A stretch of DNA of 58,104 nucleotides from Helicobacter ailurogastricus (GTDB lineage Bacteria > Campylobacterota > Campylobacteria > Campylobacterales > Helicobacteraceae), in assembly GCF_001282945.1 (NCBI RefSeq), contig NZ_CDMG01000002.1:92659-150762 (forward strand). The letters are read 5' to 3'. Positions 28,472 to 37,608 of the stretch are shown piece by piece (position 1 is the first letter of the stretch; every line of letters starts with the position of its first letter). Under the pieces are notes generated by a model. It did no database searches. It had not been told where the DNA came from and worked only from the letters and a program-made list of their open reading frames with translations. The position numbers and the translations under genes were made by a program.

Positions 28472-29369
28472 TGCCCACCCACAAGGCGGGCTAGGGCATT
28501 TAAGGCGCATGCAAAAGCTCAAAGCCCTTTTAAAGCCTTTGACGCAAGTGCGCCTTTTTGCCCCCCACCCTTTAGCCGATGAGCCCCTTGAGTGGCTTAA
28601 CGCAAAGATTTTAGGGGCCCATTTGTGCGTTGTGGATAGCTATTTGGCTAGACCTGACTTTTTCACTAAAATCCAAACCCCCTTGATCCTTTTTGAAGAT
28701 TTTTTTCAAAAAAGAGAAGGGTTTAGTCAAAGCGCCGCTTTCTTTTTTAACCCCGCCCACAACGCCCACACGCACTACCCAAAAGATTTACAAACCAACC
28801 CCCATTATTTTTTAGGCAGTGCGTATTTACCCATTGACCCGACTTTTTGCTGCGCAAGATTTAACACTGCAAAATCCCTAAAACCCGCGCCTCAAGAAAT
28901 CTTGCTGTGCTTGGGGGGCAGTGATTTGGTTTTAACCCCACTAAAGCGCACCCTAGGGCTTTTAAAAAACACCCCCCTTAACATACACACCATTGCTCCA
29001 AAATCTATCTTGCCTCAGTTGCCAAAGGCGGCCAATTTTTCCTTTGAACCGCTGTTAAGCCCCCAAGAGCTGGCCCAGCGTCTGTTTGCAAGCGATATAG
29101 CCCTTTTTGGCGGGGGGCAAATGCTCTATGAGGCCATTTTAAGCCAAACCCCTTTAATGAGCTTACCCATCGCCTCTAACCAACTCTGCCAAGTGCAGGC
29201 ACTGGCGCAAGCCGGGGCGTTGTTGCCCGCTCGCCTAGATAATCTTTTAAGCACCTTGCAGGCCCTGCTTGATTTAAAAACGCGCACCCACATGCAAGAA
29301 GCCCAAAAAAATTTAAAACTTGGGGATCAACTCTTGCCCGCTTTGCAAAAGATTTTAGACCATGCTTAA
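28446..29369 (+). CDS. pseG: UDP-sugar hydrolase PseG
   Basis: 307 residues. Opens HLFADAHPQGGLGHLRRMQKL, the PseG/SpsG pattern of the GT-B-fold hydrolase that removes UDP from the 2,4-diacetamido sugar before PseI acts. LCLGGSD in the middle and FGGGQMLYEA in the C-terminal half are the nucleotide-binding loops. Overlaps pseF by 26 bases and pseH by 8. Confidence 0.9.
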   Translation: MKTIHLFADAHPQGGLGHLRRMQKLKALLKPLTQVRLFAPHPLADEPLEWLNAKILGAHLCVVDSYLARPDFFTKIQTPLILFEDFFQKREGFSQSAAFFFNPAHNAHTHYPKDLQTNPHYFLGSAYLPIDPTFCCARFNTAKSLKPAPQEILLCLGGSDLVLTPLKRTLGLLKNTPLNIHTIAPKSILPQLPKAANFSFEPLLSPQELAQRLFASDIALFGGGQMLYEAILSQTPLMSLPIASNQLCQVQALAQAGALLPARLDNLLSTLQALLDLKTRTHMQEAQKNLKLGDQLLPALQKILDHA

Positions 29370-29931
29370 CACGATCTTGGCCCAAAGTTTTGACATCCCC
29401 AGCCAGCATTTTGACAAAAGCCCTCCCTTGCATGCCTGCCACTTTTGCCACACCAGCAAAGCTGAAAAACTCCAAATCTTGGCCTTCCGCAACCACCCGG
29501 CCACCACCGCTTGGATGTATGCAGAGCGTGTCTCAAAAGAAGCGCATTTGCACTTCATAGAGCAGTTGCAACACAGCCAAAACGCGGCCTATTACCTCTT
29601 TAAGCGGGGGTTAGAGTTGTTGGGCGTTGGCTCGCTCACGCGCATAGACTTTGCCCACAACCATGCCTTTTTAGGCATTTATAAGAACCCAGACTTAGAG
29701 CATGTCGGGGCCTTGATTTTAGACGGGCTAGAGTTTATCGCCTTTTTTAAGCTTGGCTTACACACCTTGCATTTAGAAGTGATGGCTAACAACACCCGCG
29801 CCATTGGCTTTTACGAGCGCCACAGCTACCGTAAAGGCGGGTTTCTACGCGACTTTGTGTGCCGCCAAGACACTTATTACGATGTGTGGCTCTTTTCTAA
29901 AATCTCCCCCCTAGACAAAGGCTTAAAATGA
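29362..29931 (+). CDS. pseH: Pseudaminic acid N-acetyltransferase PseH
   Basis: 189 residues, GNAT fold in the second half (VMANNTRAIGFYERHSYRKGGFLRD is the acetyl-CoA-binding and substrate side). Acetylates the 4-amino sugar intermediate. The H. pylori counterpart is HP0327 (flmH). The first ~40 residues precede the typical PseH start: an internal ATG at MYAERVSKEAHL might be an alternative, but the upstream ATG fits the 8-base overlap with pseG. Confidence 0.85.
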   Translation: MLNTILAQSFDIPSQHFDKSPPLHACHFCHTSKAEKLQILAFRNHPATTAWMYAERVSKEAHLHFIEQLQHSQNAAYYLFKRGLELLGVGSLTRIDFAHNHAFLGIYKNPDLEHVGALILDGLEFIAFFKLGLHTLHLEVMANNTRAIGFYERHSYRKGGFLRDFVCRQDTYYDVWLFSKISPLDKGLK

Positions 29932-30938
29932 CCCCTTTAATTGTGGCAGAATTGAGCGCCAACCACGCCCACTCGCTAGAGATCGCTGAGAAATCCTTGA
30001 TTGTGCTTAAAAATATAGGCGTGGGGGCGGCAAAACTGCAAACTTACACCCCTGATTGCTTGACCTTACCCCTAGATGAACCCCCTTTTATCATCCAAGG
30101 CACGCTTTGGGATAAGCAAAGCCTGTATGCGCTTTATAAGGAAGCCGCCATGCCCTTAGAGTGGCACAAGCCCTTATTTGCTTTAGCCAAAAGCCTAGAT
30201 TTATGCCTATTTAGCTCGGTCTTTAGCCTCAAGGGCTTGGAGTTACTAGAGAGCCTAGATTGCCCCATTTATAAAATTGCCAGCTTTGAAATCACGGACT
30301 TAGAATTGTTGCGCCAAGTGGCTAGCACGAAAAAGCCTTTGATCCTCTCTACGGGCATCGCCACGCACGAAAACATCTTAGACGCGCTAGAAGTGTGCGC
30401 CAAAGCGGGCAATACAGACACCACACTTTTAAAATGCACCAGCGCCTATCCCGCCTTACTGCAAGACGCACATTTGCTATCCATGCCCAAACTTAAAGAG
30501 CTTTACAAAACCGCTTATGGCTTGAGCGATCACACTTTAGGACACTTAAGCGCAATCATCGCCACCACTTTGGGCGCAAGCGTGATCGAAAAGCATTTTA
30601 TGCTGGATAAAAGTTTAAACACCCCTGATAGCGCCTTTAGCTTGGACACACAAGAGTTTAGCACGCTGATTCAAGCCGTGCGCCAAACTAAAGAAGCTTT
30701 AGGCAGCCCCACCCCGCCTACAAAAGAGCTAAAAGGGGCGCAATTTGCCCGCTCGCTCTTTGTGATAAAACCCCTTAAAAAAGGCCAAACCCTCACAAGA
30801 GAGCACATCAAAGCCCTGCGTCCCAATGCCGGCCTAGCCCCCAAGAACTTAGACAAAGTGCTAGGACGAAAAGCAGTGCGGGATTTAGAAGTGGGGCATC
30901 CTTTAAGCTGGCAAGATTTACTCGACCCCTTCAGCTAG
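29928..30938 (+). CDS. pseI: Pseudaminic acid synthase PseI
   Basis: 336 residues. NeuB-family barrel (VAELSANHAHSLEIAEK start, KLQTYTPDCLTL, YKIASFEITDLELLRQVA, LSTGIATHENI, YGLSDHTLG, EKHFMLDKSLNTPDSAFSL) plus a C-terminal antifreeze-like SAF domain (SLFVIKPLKKGQTLT, LEVGHPLSWQDL). It condenses the sugar with phosphoenolpyruvate. In H. pylori pseI (HP0178) is elsewhere on the chromosome; here the F-G-H-I steps form one operon. Ends 21 bases inside the convergent fur. Confidence 0.93.
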   Translation: MTPLIVAELSANHAHSLEIAEKSLIVLKNIGVGAAKLQTYTPDCLTLPLDEPPFIIQGTLWDKQSLYALYKEAAMPLEWHKPLFALAKSLDLCLFSSVFSLKGLELLESLDCPIYKIASFEITDLELLRQVASTKKPLILSTGIATHENILDALEVCAKAGNTDTTLLKCTSAYPALLQDAHLLSMPKLKELYKTAYGLSDHTLGHLSAIIATTLGASVIEKHFMLDKSLNTPDSAFSLDTQEFSTLIQAVRQTKEALGSPTPPTKELKGAQFARSLFVIKPLKKGQTLTREHIKALRPNAGLAPKNLDKVLGRKAVRDLEVGHPLSWQDLLDPFS

Positions 30939-31373
30939 GCATTTAGGGCAAACCACAAACAATTTCATGTCGTGGCTGACTAATTTGGCTTGGTATTTCT
31001 TCGCCACTTGGTTTTGTCTCTCCTCAATTTCAGGATCGACAAACTCGATGATCTCCCCGCAGTGCAGGCAAATGATATGGTCGTGGTGTTCTTTGGCAGC
31101 GATCTCATAACGCCTGCCGTTTTTGTTTGTTTCTAGGGTGTAAATAAAGTTTTCCTTCTCCAAGAAATTTAAAATGCGATAAACTGAAGAAATGCTCGTG
31201 CTTTTGTCGTTTAAGCGGATGCTTTGCGTGATCTCCTCCGGGCTTAAATGCGTCCTGCTCTTATACAGCACACTCACCACCTCCTCACGTTGCTTAGAGT
31301 TTTTCAGCCCATTTTTGCGAATCGCCAAGCGCAACCGCTCTAAAATGGATTCTAAAGTTTCTAGTCGGTTCAT
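30918..31373 (-). CDS. fur: Ferric uptake regulator Fur
   Basis: 151 residues. N-terminal winged helix (NSKQREEVVSVLYKSRTHLSPEEI), then the metal-binding domain EHHDHIICLHCGEIIEF and the second CxxC in VCPKCLAEG, the structural zinc site kept in Helicobacter Fur. It controls iron uptake and storage genes with and without iron; pfr and feoB in this window are the expected targets. AAGGAG sets the ATG. Confidence 0.95.
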   Translation of the reverse strand: MNRLETLESILERLRLAIRKNGLKNSKQREEVVSVLYKSRTHLSPEEITQSIRLNDKSTSISSVYRILNFLEKENFIYTLETNKNGRRYEIAAKEHHDHIICLHCGEIIEFVDPEIEERQNQVAKKYQAKLVSHDMKLFVVCPKCLAEGVE

Positions 31374-31426
31374 GCCAACTCCTTATCCAAATCACCCCCT
31401 TAAAGAGAGTTAGAGTTAAAACGGTC

Positions 31427-31432
31427 ATTATA
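31427..31432 (-). promoter_or_regulatory. -10 box of fur
   Basis: Minus-strand TATAAT about 55 bases before the fur ATG, inside an AT-rich divergent spacer with tlpD. An autoregulatory Fur site is likely on general knowledge, but I cannot point to a clear box. Confidence 0.55.
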
Positions 31433-31489
31433 CACCAATTGGAGTGAATATAGTTTGTCGGCATAGGCACACAAAATTAAAATTTAAGG

Positions 31490-31495
31490 TATAAT
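31490..31495 (+). promoter_or_regulatory. -10 box of tlpD
   Basis: TAAGGTATAAT with TATAAT at 31490-31495; transcription should start near 31502, so the in-frame ATG-equivalent at 31506 would have almost no leader. This supports the ATG at 31524 as the tlpD start. Confidence 0.65.
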
Positions 31496-31523
31496 CGAGC
31501 ATTCTTTGTTGAAAGGGTGTGGC

Positions 31524-32831
31524 ATGTTTTTTGGCAGTAAAGAACTCAAGAGACAACTTGAGCATAAAGAGGCGGAAGTCCGCACTTTGGAAAAGAAATT
31601 GGATTTTTACCAGCAGCTCGTGGATTTATGCAGTCATATGGGCTTTATTGGGGTGAAAGATCATAAGATTGTGTTTAAAAACGGGGATGTCGTGGATTTG
31701 GCCGGGATTGACAGCAAAACCAGCGATCTTAGCACCCCCAACCAAGATTTTAGTTTGAATAACCGCTTGTATAAAACCAAGAGTAAGCGCATTGACGACA
31801 CGCTTTACCACTCCATTACAGAAACTATGGACTTATTCACAGAGTGTGGCAAGAATCACATTTTTAATCTCTACTACACAAGCATGCATGAGGGGCTAGA
31901 GAGTTTGCAAGGGACTATGCAGGACATTTACAAAGGTACAGACGATCTCACTAAAGCAGCGACAGATGGGAGCGATCATTCTCAAAAGATGATCGACAAA
32001 CTCACGAAGGCCAGCGACAACATCAATAGTCTTTATGAAAAAATGCAAAACGCCACCTCTCTAGCCGACTCGCTCAACCAGCGCAGCAGCGAGATCACCC
32101 AAGTGATTTCGCTCATCGATGACATCGCCGAACAAACCAACCTATTGGCCCTCAATGCGGCCATTGAAGCGGCTAGGGCGGGCGAGCACGGGCGAGGTTT
32201 TGCGGTGGTGGCTGATGAGGTGCGTAAACTGGCTGAAAAGACCCAAAAGGCGACCAAAGAGATCGCCGTGGTGGTTAAATCCATGCAACAAGAAGCCAGC
32301 GACATCCAAAGCAACACCCACGATACCAACGCCACTGCCGAAGTGATTAAAAACGATGTGGACGACATAAAAAGCATCGCCCAAAATAACCTCAATACCG
32401 CAGATGCTGCGCAATACTCGATTGATAACCTCAATAACCTTGTCTTTTGCGGGCTGGCTAAAACCGACCATGTCGTCTATAAGGCGAATTTATACGGCGT
32501 GGTCTTTGACATCCCCAACAACTTTAAAATCGTGGATGGACACAATTGCCGCTTAGGCAAGTGGTATTACGAAGGCGATGGCAAGACACACTTTAGCAAC
32601 ACACCCAGCTACCGCTCTCTAGAGCCCTTCCACAACAGCTTACACGATGACGCTAACCACTTGGTTGACATGCTCAAGGACCGCGTCGGCGTAGCTTCAG
32701 AGACCGTTGAAAAATCCATCAGTGCGGTTGAACAGGCTTCTAAAAATGTCCAAGATACTATTGATAAAATGTTTGAAGAAAAACAAGAGGAACTAAAGAA
32801 AGAGATCGCCCATATCTTAGAACGACACTAG
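31524..32831 (+). CDS. tlpD: Cytoplasmic chemoreceptor TlpD with zinc-binding CZB domain
   Basis: 435 residues, no membrane segment. N-terminal coiled coil (residues ~8-35), then a helical signalling region with the invariant tip [19 protein letters not shown] and [16 protein letters not shown], then a C-terminal CZB zinc-binding domain ([36 protein letters not shown] supply the His/Cys ligands). H. pylori TlpD (HP0599) mediates avoidance of low energy and oxidants; same role inferred. ATG at 31524 follows GAAAGGG. bioF follows after three bases as in H. pylori. Confidence 0.93.
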   Translation: MFFGSKELKRQLEHKEAEVRTLEKKLDFYQQLVDLCSHMGFIGVKDHKIVFKNGDVVDLAGIDSKTSDLSTPNQDFSLNNRLYKTKSKRIDDTLYHSITETMDLFTECGKNHIFNLYYTSMHEGLESLQGTMQDIYKGTDDLTKAATDGSDHSQKMIDKLTKASDNINSLYEKMQNATSLADSLNQRSSEITQVISLIDDIAEQTNLLALNAAIEAARAGEHGRGFAVVADEVRKLAEKTQKATKEIAVVVKSMQQEASDIQSNTHDTNATAEVIKNDVDDIKSIAQNNLNTADAAQYSIDNLNNLVFCGLAKTDHVVYKANLYGVVFDIPNNFKIVDGHNCRLGKWYYEGDGKTHFSNTPSYRSLEPFHNSLHDDANHLVDMLKDRVGVASETVEKSISAVEQASKNVQDTIDKMFEEKQEELKKEIAHILERH

Positions 32832-32834
32832 TAA

Positions 32835-33959
32835 TTGCCCGACTATTCTTTTGCACTCAGGGCACTAAGAAAGGCGCATCTACATCGGGAGCGCCGTCTT
32901 TATCCCCCCAACTTAGCCGACTTTGCCTCTAACGACTATTTGGGCTTGGGCGGCCGCAAGGATTTATTGCAAAAAGCCTTTGAACTCTTGCAAGGTTTTA
33001 ACACCCACGCCCCTAAAGCGTCTATGTTGGTGAATGGCTACCACCCCTTGCACCACGAGTTAGAGAGTTATTTATGCCGGCTCTTGGGCTTTGAGGCGTG
33101 CGTGTTGGTGGGGAGTGGCTTTTTAGGCAATGTGGCTTTGATCGGGGCTTTGGTGCGCCCTAGTGATTTACTCTTGATGGATGCGCACTACCACGCCAGC
33201 GGACAGTTCATCGCTAAAAAATCCCCAAATACGATTTTCTTTAAACACAACGACTCTAAAGACCTACAAGCCAAATTAGAAAAGTATAAACCCAAAGGAC
33301 GGGTTTTAATCGCCATTGAGGGGGTGTATTCTATGGATGGCCACATCGCGCCTTTAGAGATTTTTAAATGCGCTAAGGAGCACAACGCTTATTTGATTTT
33401 AGACGAAGCCCACAGCTTAGGCACCATCGGAACACATTTAAAGGGGGTTTTAGAGCATCACAACCTAAAGCCCACAGAAAAAACGATCATTCTAGGCACT
33501 TTTTCTAAAGCCTATGGGAGTTATGGGGCGTTCATTGGAGGCAGTGGCGAGATCGTTGATTTTTTATGCAACCGCGCTAAGAGCATCATTTACACCACAA
33601 GTCTATCTGTGCTCGACACCGCTTTAAGCCTAGTGAATATTGAGGAAGTCTATCAAGACCCAAGCCCCTTTGTAGCGCTACTAGAGCAAATGCGTGGTTG
33701 TGTGGCTAGCTTTGGCTGGCACACCAAGAGCAATATTTTAACTCTGCCCTTTGTTGGCATTGCGCACCTGTTAGAAACCCAAGAGAAACTGCTAAAAGAG
33801 GGGTTTATTTGCGGGGCGATTCGCCCCCCCACGGTGCAACAACCTCTGTTGCGTGTGGGCTTAAATGTCCAAGCCACAAACACCCTAGGGCTTTTAAAAA
33901 GCCTGTGCGGGTGCCTGCAGGAGCTCTATTTGCCGAAGCGGCCACCTGTGGTGGGGTAG
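32835..33959 (+). CDS. bioF: 8-amino-7-oxononanoate synthase BioF
   Basis: 374 residues, PLP-dependent alpha-oxoamine synthase. [22 protein letters not shown] and the PLP lysine in [15 protein letters not shown] are clear. It makes the biotin precursor KAPA. The start is TTG, three bases after the tlpD stop, with no strong ribosome site, so coupling to tlpD is likely. The 3' end overlaps the convergent amiF by 34 bases. Confidence 0.92.
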   Translation: MPDYSFALRALRKAHLHRERRLYPPNLADFASNDYLGLGGRKDLLQKAFELLQGFNTHAPKASMLVNGYHPLHHELESYLCRLLGFEACVLVGSGFLGNVALIGALVRPSDLLLMDAHYHASGQFIAKKSPNTIFFKHNDSKDLQAKLEKYKPKGRVLIAIEGVYSMDGHIAPLEIFKCAKEHNAYLILDEAHSLGTIGTHLKGVLEHHNLKPTEKTIILGTFSKAYGSYGAFIGGSGEIVDFLCNRAKSIIYTTSLSVLDTALSLVNIEEVYQDPSPFVALLEQMRGCVASFGWHTKSNILTLPFVGIAHLLETQEKLLKEGFICGAIRPPTVQQPLLRVGLNVQATNTLGLLKSLCGCLQELYLPKRPPVVG

Positions 33960-34930
33960 CCATAAATAGAGCCATCTTTGATTTTCATGTGATCTTCCCA
34001 AGGCAATTTGTATTTGCCAGCGGCGAGGTCTTTAATGTAGGTCAAGCCTGCATCGGATTCGCCTCCCGGTTTAGCCACATAACCGCGGTGGCCGAGGTTG
34101 TAAATGTTGTTTTCCAAGCCCCAGCTTAGGCGGGCATTGTCTGCCATTTTGGGATAAATCTCGCCAGTAACGATTTCCCATGGGTTGCGATGCCCTTGCA
34201 CAAGAGTGGTGCCATCGAAGTTACAGATTTGCCCTTCACCAAAGTAGTAAAAGACATTGTCATAGCCGGCCAAATTCACGCTCACAGTGTACATGAGGTT
34301 ATGCCACGCGTTGGAGCGGTTGGTTAAAATCCATTGGTCATTGACTTGCGTACTATAACCTGAGATGCGGATATAAACATTGCACCCCTTATAGGCAGCT
34401 TCACGGGCAAGCTCGGGGATCATGCCATCGTGGCAGATACACACGGCAAGTTTTGAGCCTCCGGGGCCATCGCACACAGGCATGCCCAAATCCCCGGGAT
34501 ACCAAGGCTCAATGGGATTCCATGGGAAAAGTTTGCGGTATTTTAAGATAATCTCACCCTGTGGATTGATGATGATGGCGGTGTTGTAGGGGTTTTTGTT
34601 GGCATCAGGATTGCGCTCCATGATGGAAAACACCCCATAAACTTTGGCTTCTTTACACGCCTTGGCATACATCTCGGTTTCTTTGCCCGGAACATCTAGC
34701 AAAAACTCCTCACTCAGCCACTTAGCGGTGTTTAGCCCTTGTGTGCTGTATTCGGGGAAAATGATGAGCTCCACGCCCGGATAGCCCGCTTTTGTAGCGT
34801 GCAAAGTTCTAATGATGCTCTCAATGTTGTGGTCAATGTCTTTGCGGCTATTGACAACGGGGACAGGAAACTGGATTGCAGCGACTAAAAACCCTTCAAT
34901 GGGCTTACCCATACTTCCGATGCTTCCCAT
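33926..34930 (-). CDS. amiF: Formamidase AmiF
   Basis: 334 residues, exactly the H. pylori AmiF length. Nitrilase-fold triad is in place: E60 in IFPEYS, K133 in KYRKLFPW, C166 in VCICHDGM. The sequence lacks the pattern expected for AmiE and matches AmiF closely. It hydrolyses formamide to formate and ammonia in the cytoplasm, a nitrogen and acid-resistance source. AAGGAG seven bases ahead of ATG. In H. pylori it is regulated by metal- and nitrogen-sensing circuits; here it is flanked by pfr and lies near fur. Confidence 0.95.
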   Translation of the reverse strand: MGSIGSMGKPIEGFLVAAIQFPVPVVNSRKDIDHNIESIIRTLHATKAGYPGVELIIFPEYSTQGLNTAKWLSEEFLLDVPGKETEMYAKACKEAKVYGVFSIMERNPDANKNPYNTAIIINPQGEIILKYRKLFPWNPIEPWYPGDLGMPVCDGPGGSKLAVCICHDGMIPELAREAAYKGCNVYIRISGYSTQVNDQWILTNRSNAWHNLMYTVSVNLAGYDNVFYYFGEGQICNFDGTTLVQGHRNPWEIVTGEIYPKMADNARLSWGLENNIYNLGHRGYVAKPGGESDAGLTYIKDLAAGKYKLPWEDHMKIKDGSIYGYPTTGGRFGK

Positions 34931-35030
34931 GAAATGCTCCTTCTGCTGTTGTTATTTTATTGTGTTTTGCAACACGGAGCAAATGGTAGGACTGGATTTT
35001 TAACGCTGGGTAAATGCAGAGACAACGATA

Positions 35031-35048
35031 AGGGAGCGTAAGCTCCCT
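35031..35048. terminator. Hairpin between pfr and amiF
   Basis: AGGGAGC-GTAA-GCTCCCT, a perfect 7-bp stem 17 bases past the pfr stop. No strong U-run on either strand, so it may be a weak terminator or RNA 3'-end stabiliser for the pfr transcript. Confidence 0.45.
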
Positions 35049-35064
35049 AGCCCCCTATAAAGTG

Positions 35065-35559
35065 TTACTTCTTGGCGATGTTGCGGATGTATTGATCGGC
35101 TAGGTATAAGCCATGCCCGCTTTCTCCCATGAGTTTAACCTTGTCTAAGATGTTTTTAAACAAAACCTCTTCTTCGTGTTGCTCGGCGACATACCATTGC
35201 AAAAAGTTAAAAGTGGCGTAGTCTTTGTGGGCGAGCATGTGATCGACTAGGCTGTTGATGGAGTGGGTGATGTGTTGCTCATGCTTGTAAGCATCCCCAA
35301 AGATCTCAAACAGGTCTTTAAACTCGTGTTTGGGGGCTTTAACTTCTTTTAAATGCACGCCCACTTCATTTTCATTTAAATAGGTGATGATTTTCGTGGC
35401 GTGCGCGTATTCATCGCTGGCATGATCGAACAAAAACAAGCCCGCCCCATCAAAGCCATGCGTGTAGCACCAAGAGCTCATGCTCATGTAAAGGTTGGCT
35501 GAGTAAAACTCGTCCATGACTTGTCCGTTGAGTAATTTTGCGGTTTCTGAAGGCAACAT
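35065..35559 (-). CDS. pfr: Non-haem ferritin Pfr
   Basis: 164 residues. Ferroxidase-centre residues in MDEFYSANLYMSMSSWCY, FDHASDEYAHATKI and VAEQHEEEVLF mark a prokaryotic ferritin without haem. It stores iron in the cytoplasm. The sequence is close to H. pylori HP0653. AAAGGAG precedes ATG. Its neighbours feoB (iron import) and, further left, fur make an iron-homeostasis neighbourhood. Confidence 0.95.
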   Translation of the reverse strand: MLPSETAKLLNGQVMDEFYSANLYMSMSSWCYTHGFDGAGLFLFDHASDEYAHATKIITYLNENEVGVHLKEVKAPKHEFKDLFEIFGDAYKHEQHITHSINSLVDHMLAHKDYATFNFLQWYVAEQHEEEVLFKNILDKVKLMGESGHGLYLADQYIRNIAKK

Positions 35560-35594
35560 AAAAACTCCTTTTCTTATTCTTAGTTTGTATCATT

Positions 35595-35624
35595 ATTATA
35601 TCCTAAATGAGAATATAAAGTCAA
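35595..35624 (-). promoter_or_regulatory. pfr promoter
   Basis: Minus strand: -35 TTGACT (35619-35624), 18-base spacer, -10 TATAAT (35595-35600). The AT-rich initial transcribed region (TAATGATACAAACTAAGAATAAG) resembles Helicobacter Fur-box sequence; iron control of pfr by apo-Fur is known in H. pylori, its site here is only a suggestion. Confidence 0.7.
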
Positions 35625-35660
35625 GCTTTTTCACTCTAAATTCTCAAAATATCTAATATT

Positions 35661-37526
35661 TTAAGAAACTATAAGTCGGGTCAGCCCGTAGGCGATTAAA
35701 GAGAACACATACGCCACTGCTGTGGTGAAAACAAAGAGATACACCACGAATTTGAAGCCTCCGGCTTCTTTGCCAAAGGTGATGGTGGCCGCAAAACAAG
35801 GGATATAAAACATGACAAAGACAATAAAAGCGATGGCTGAGGGCAGACTAACACTTGTTTTTAGGGCAAGTTTTGGCTCTTTCTCCCCCGCATAAAGCAC
35901 TGCCAAAGTCGAAACCACCACTTCCTTAGCCATAAAACCCGCGACTAAAGACACGCTTAAACGCCAATCAAAACCCATCGGTTTAAACACCCCATCGATG
36001 CCCCGCCCAATGCGCCCCACAAAGCTATACTCCAAACTCTCTTTATCCTGCTTTTCTTGCAACGCTTGCTCTTTTTGTAGAGGGCTTAAGCGGCTTGTTT
36101 GGATGTCGGCCTTTGTGACTTCATAAGGGGCTATATCGGGCTTGGGGTATTGCGAGGCAAACCAAATTAAGAGCGAACCGCCCAAAATATAAGTGCCTGC
36201 TTTTTTAATGTAAGATAGGCTTTTGGTGTAAATGCCAAAATAAAGCACCTTTAGGCTTGGCATGCGATACTTTGGCATCTCCATCACAAAGGGCTCTTGC
36301 TTGCCCCTAAAGACGCTCAAGTTCAAGAATTTTGCCATGAGCAGCGCCACCACCGCCCCTAAAATATAAATCGCAAAGAGTACAAAACTTGCGTATTTTT
36401 GAGGGAAGAACGAGCCGACAAAGAGGACATAAATGGGCAACCTTGCGCTGCAACTCATAAAGCCGATGACAAATAAAGTGATCAGTTTTTCGTGTTGGTT
36501 TTGCAAAGTGCGGGTTGCCATGTAAGCGGGCACTGAACAGCCAAAGCCCGTAACAAGGGGGATAAAACTCTTGCCATGCAAGCCAAATTTATGCAAAATC
36601 CCATCGAGCAAAAACGCCACACGGCTCATATACCCCGTGCCCTCTAAAAGCCCGATGCCTAAATACAAGACCATGATCAAGGGCAAGAAAGAGAGCACTG
36701 CTCCCACCCCCGCCACCACGCCATCGCTAAACATGGAGGCGATTTGTGGGTTAGCGATGTGCTCTTTTAAACTTTGGCTTAAAAAAGCAAAGAAAGCATC
36801 CACTAAATCCTGTCCTAACCCCCCCACAACAAAGCTTAGGGCAAAGACAAGAAACATGAACCCTAAGAAAATAGGCAGGCCATAGTATTCGTGTAAAAAC
36901 AAACGATCGAGGGGGCTTGCGCTTAAGGGCTTGCGCGCTTTCACCACCTCCTCAGCAAGTTGCTTGCAAGCTTGTAAGTCTGTTTGTGTGGGCTTCAAGC
37001 TTAAGTTGTCTAGGCTTTTGGGCGGGGGTGGGGCGGCGTGTAGAGCGATGATGGCATCTAAAAGAGCATCAATGTTGGTGCGCTTGTAGGCAGAAGTAGG
37101 GATACAGGGCGCGCCTAGTTTGTGCGCTAGGGCTTTTGTGTCGATTTCTAACCCCTCCTTTTGGGCTTCATCAAACATATTTAAGGCGAGCAAAGTTTTA
37201 TGGGGCAGCTTTAAAATTTGCGTGCTTAGGGCGAGGTTACGCTCTAAATTCGTGCAATCAAGGACATTTAAAATTAAATCGTAATGCTCGGTGTCTAAAA
37301 ACTCTCTTGTGAGTTTTTCCTCTAAGGTGAAGCCATTGAGGGCGTAGATGCCGGGCAGGTCTATGATGGTGATTTGCGTGCCTTTGTAGGTGGTTTGCAC
37401 TTGGGTTTTTTCCACCGTCACGCCCGCAAAATTACCCACCTTTAAATGCGCCCCACTTAAAGCGTTGATGAGCGAGCTTTTTCCCACATTTGGCTGGCCT
37501 ACTAGGGCGACAATGATTTCTTGCAT
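35661..37526 (-). CDS. feoB: Ferrous iron transporter FeoB
   Basis: 621 residues. N-terminal G domain: G1 GQPNVGKSS (10-18), G2 VGNFAGVTVEKT, G3 DLPGIY, G4 LNMFD. Two gating domains with about 8 membrane segments follow (TGFGCSVPAYMATRTL; SLVAGFMAKEVVVSTL). It imports Fe2+ across the inner membrane. Shorter than E. coli FeoB, as in H. pylori (HP0687). No feoA or feoC gene nearby. Divergent from rluD with an ~82-base spacer. Confidence 0.96.
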   Translation of the reverse strand: MQEIIVALVGQPNVGKSSLINALSGAHLKVGNFAGVTVEKTQVQTTYKGTQITIIDLPGIYALNGFTLEEKLTREFLDTEHYDLILNVLDCTNLERNLALSTQILKLPHKTLLALNMFDEAQKEGLEIDTKALAHKLGAPCIPTSAYKRTNIDALLDAIIALHAAPPPPKSLDNLSLKPTQTDLQACKQLAEEVVKARKPLSASPLDRLFLHEYYGLPIFLGFMFLVFALSFVVGGLGQDLVDAFFAFLSQSLKEHIANPQIASMFSDGVVAGVGAVLSFLPLIMVLYLGIGLLEGTGYMSRVAFLLDGILHKFGLHGKSFIPLVTGFGCSVPAYMATRTLQNQHEKLITLFVIGFMSCSARLPIYVLFVGSFFPQKYASFVLFAIYILGAVVALLMAKFLNLSVFRGKQEPFVMEMPKYRMPSLKVLYFGIYTKSLSYIKKAGTYILGGSLLIWFASQYPKPDIAPYEVTKADIQTSRLSPLQKEQALQEKQDKESLEYSFVGRIGRGIDGVFKPMGFDWRLSVSLVAGFMAKEVVVSTLAVLYAGEKEPKLALKTSVSLPSAIAFIVFVMFYIPCFAATITFGKEAGGFKFVVYLFVFTTAVAYVFSLIAYGLTRLIVS

Positions 37527-37560
37527 GGATTGCCTTAATGACTATGAAAATGAAACCTAA

Positions 37561-37566
37561 ATTATA
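37561..37566 (-). promoter_or_regulatory. -10 box of feoB with AT-rich leader
   Basis: Minus-strand TATAAT followed by TTAGGTTTCATTTTCATAG before the feoB ATG. The two TTTCAT repeats are a plausible Fur-binding tract, since feoB is a known Fur target in H. pylori. Binding is inferred only. Confidence 0.5.
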
Positions 37567-37579
37567 TCTAAAGTTTTGC

Positions 37580-37585
37580 TAAAAT
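37580..37585 (+). promoter_or_regulatory. -10 box of rluD operon
   Basis: TGCTAAAAT: extended TAAAAT -10, 23 bases before the rluD ATG; GAAAGGA is the ribosome site. Shared divergent spacer with feoB. Confidence 0.5.
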
Positions 37586-37608
37586 CAGAGGTTTGACGAA
37601 AGGACATT

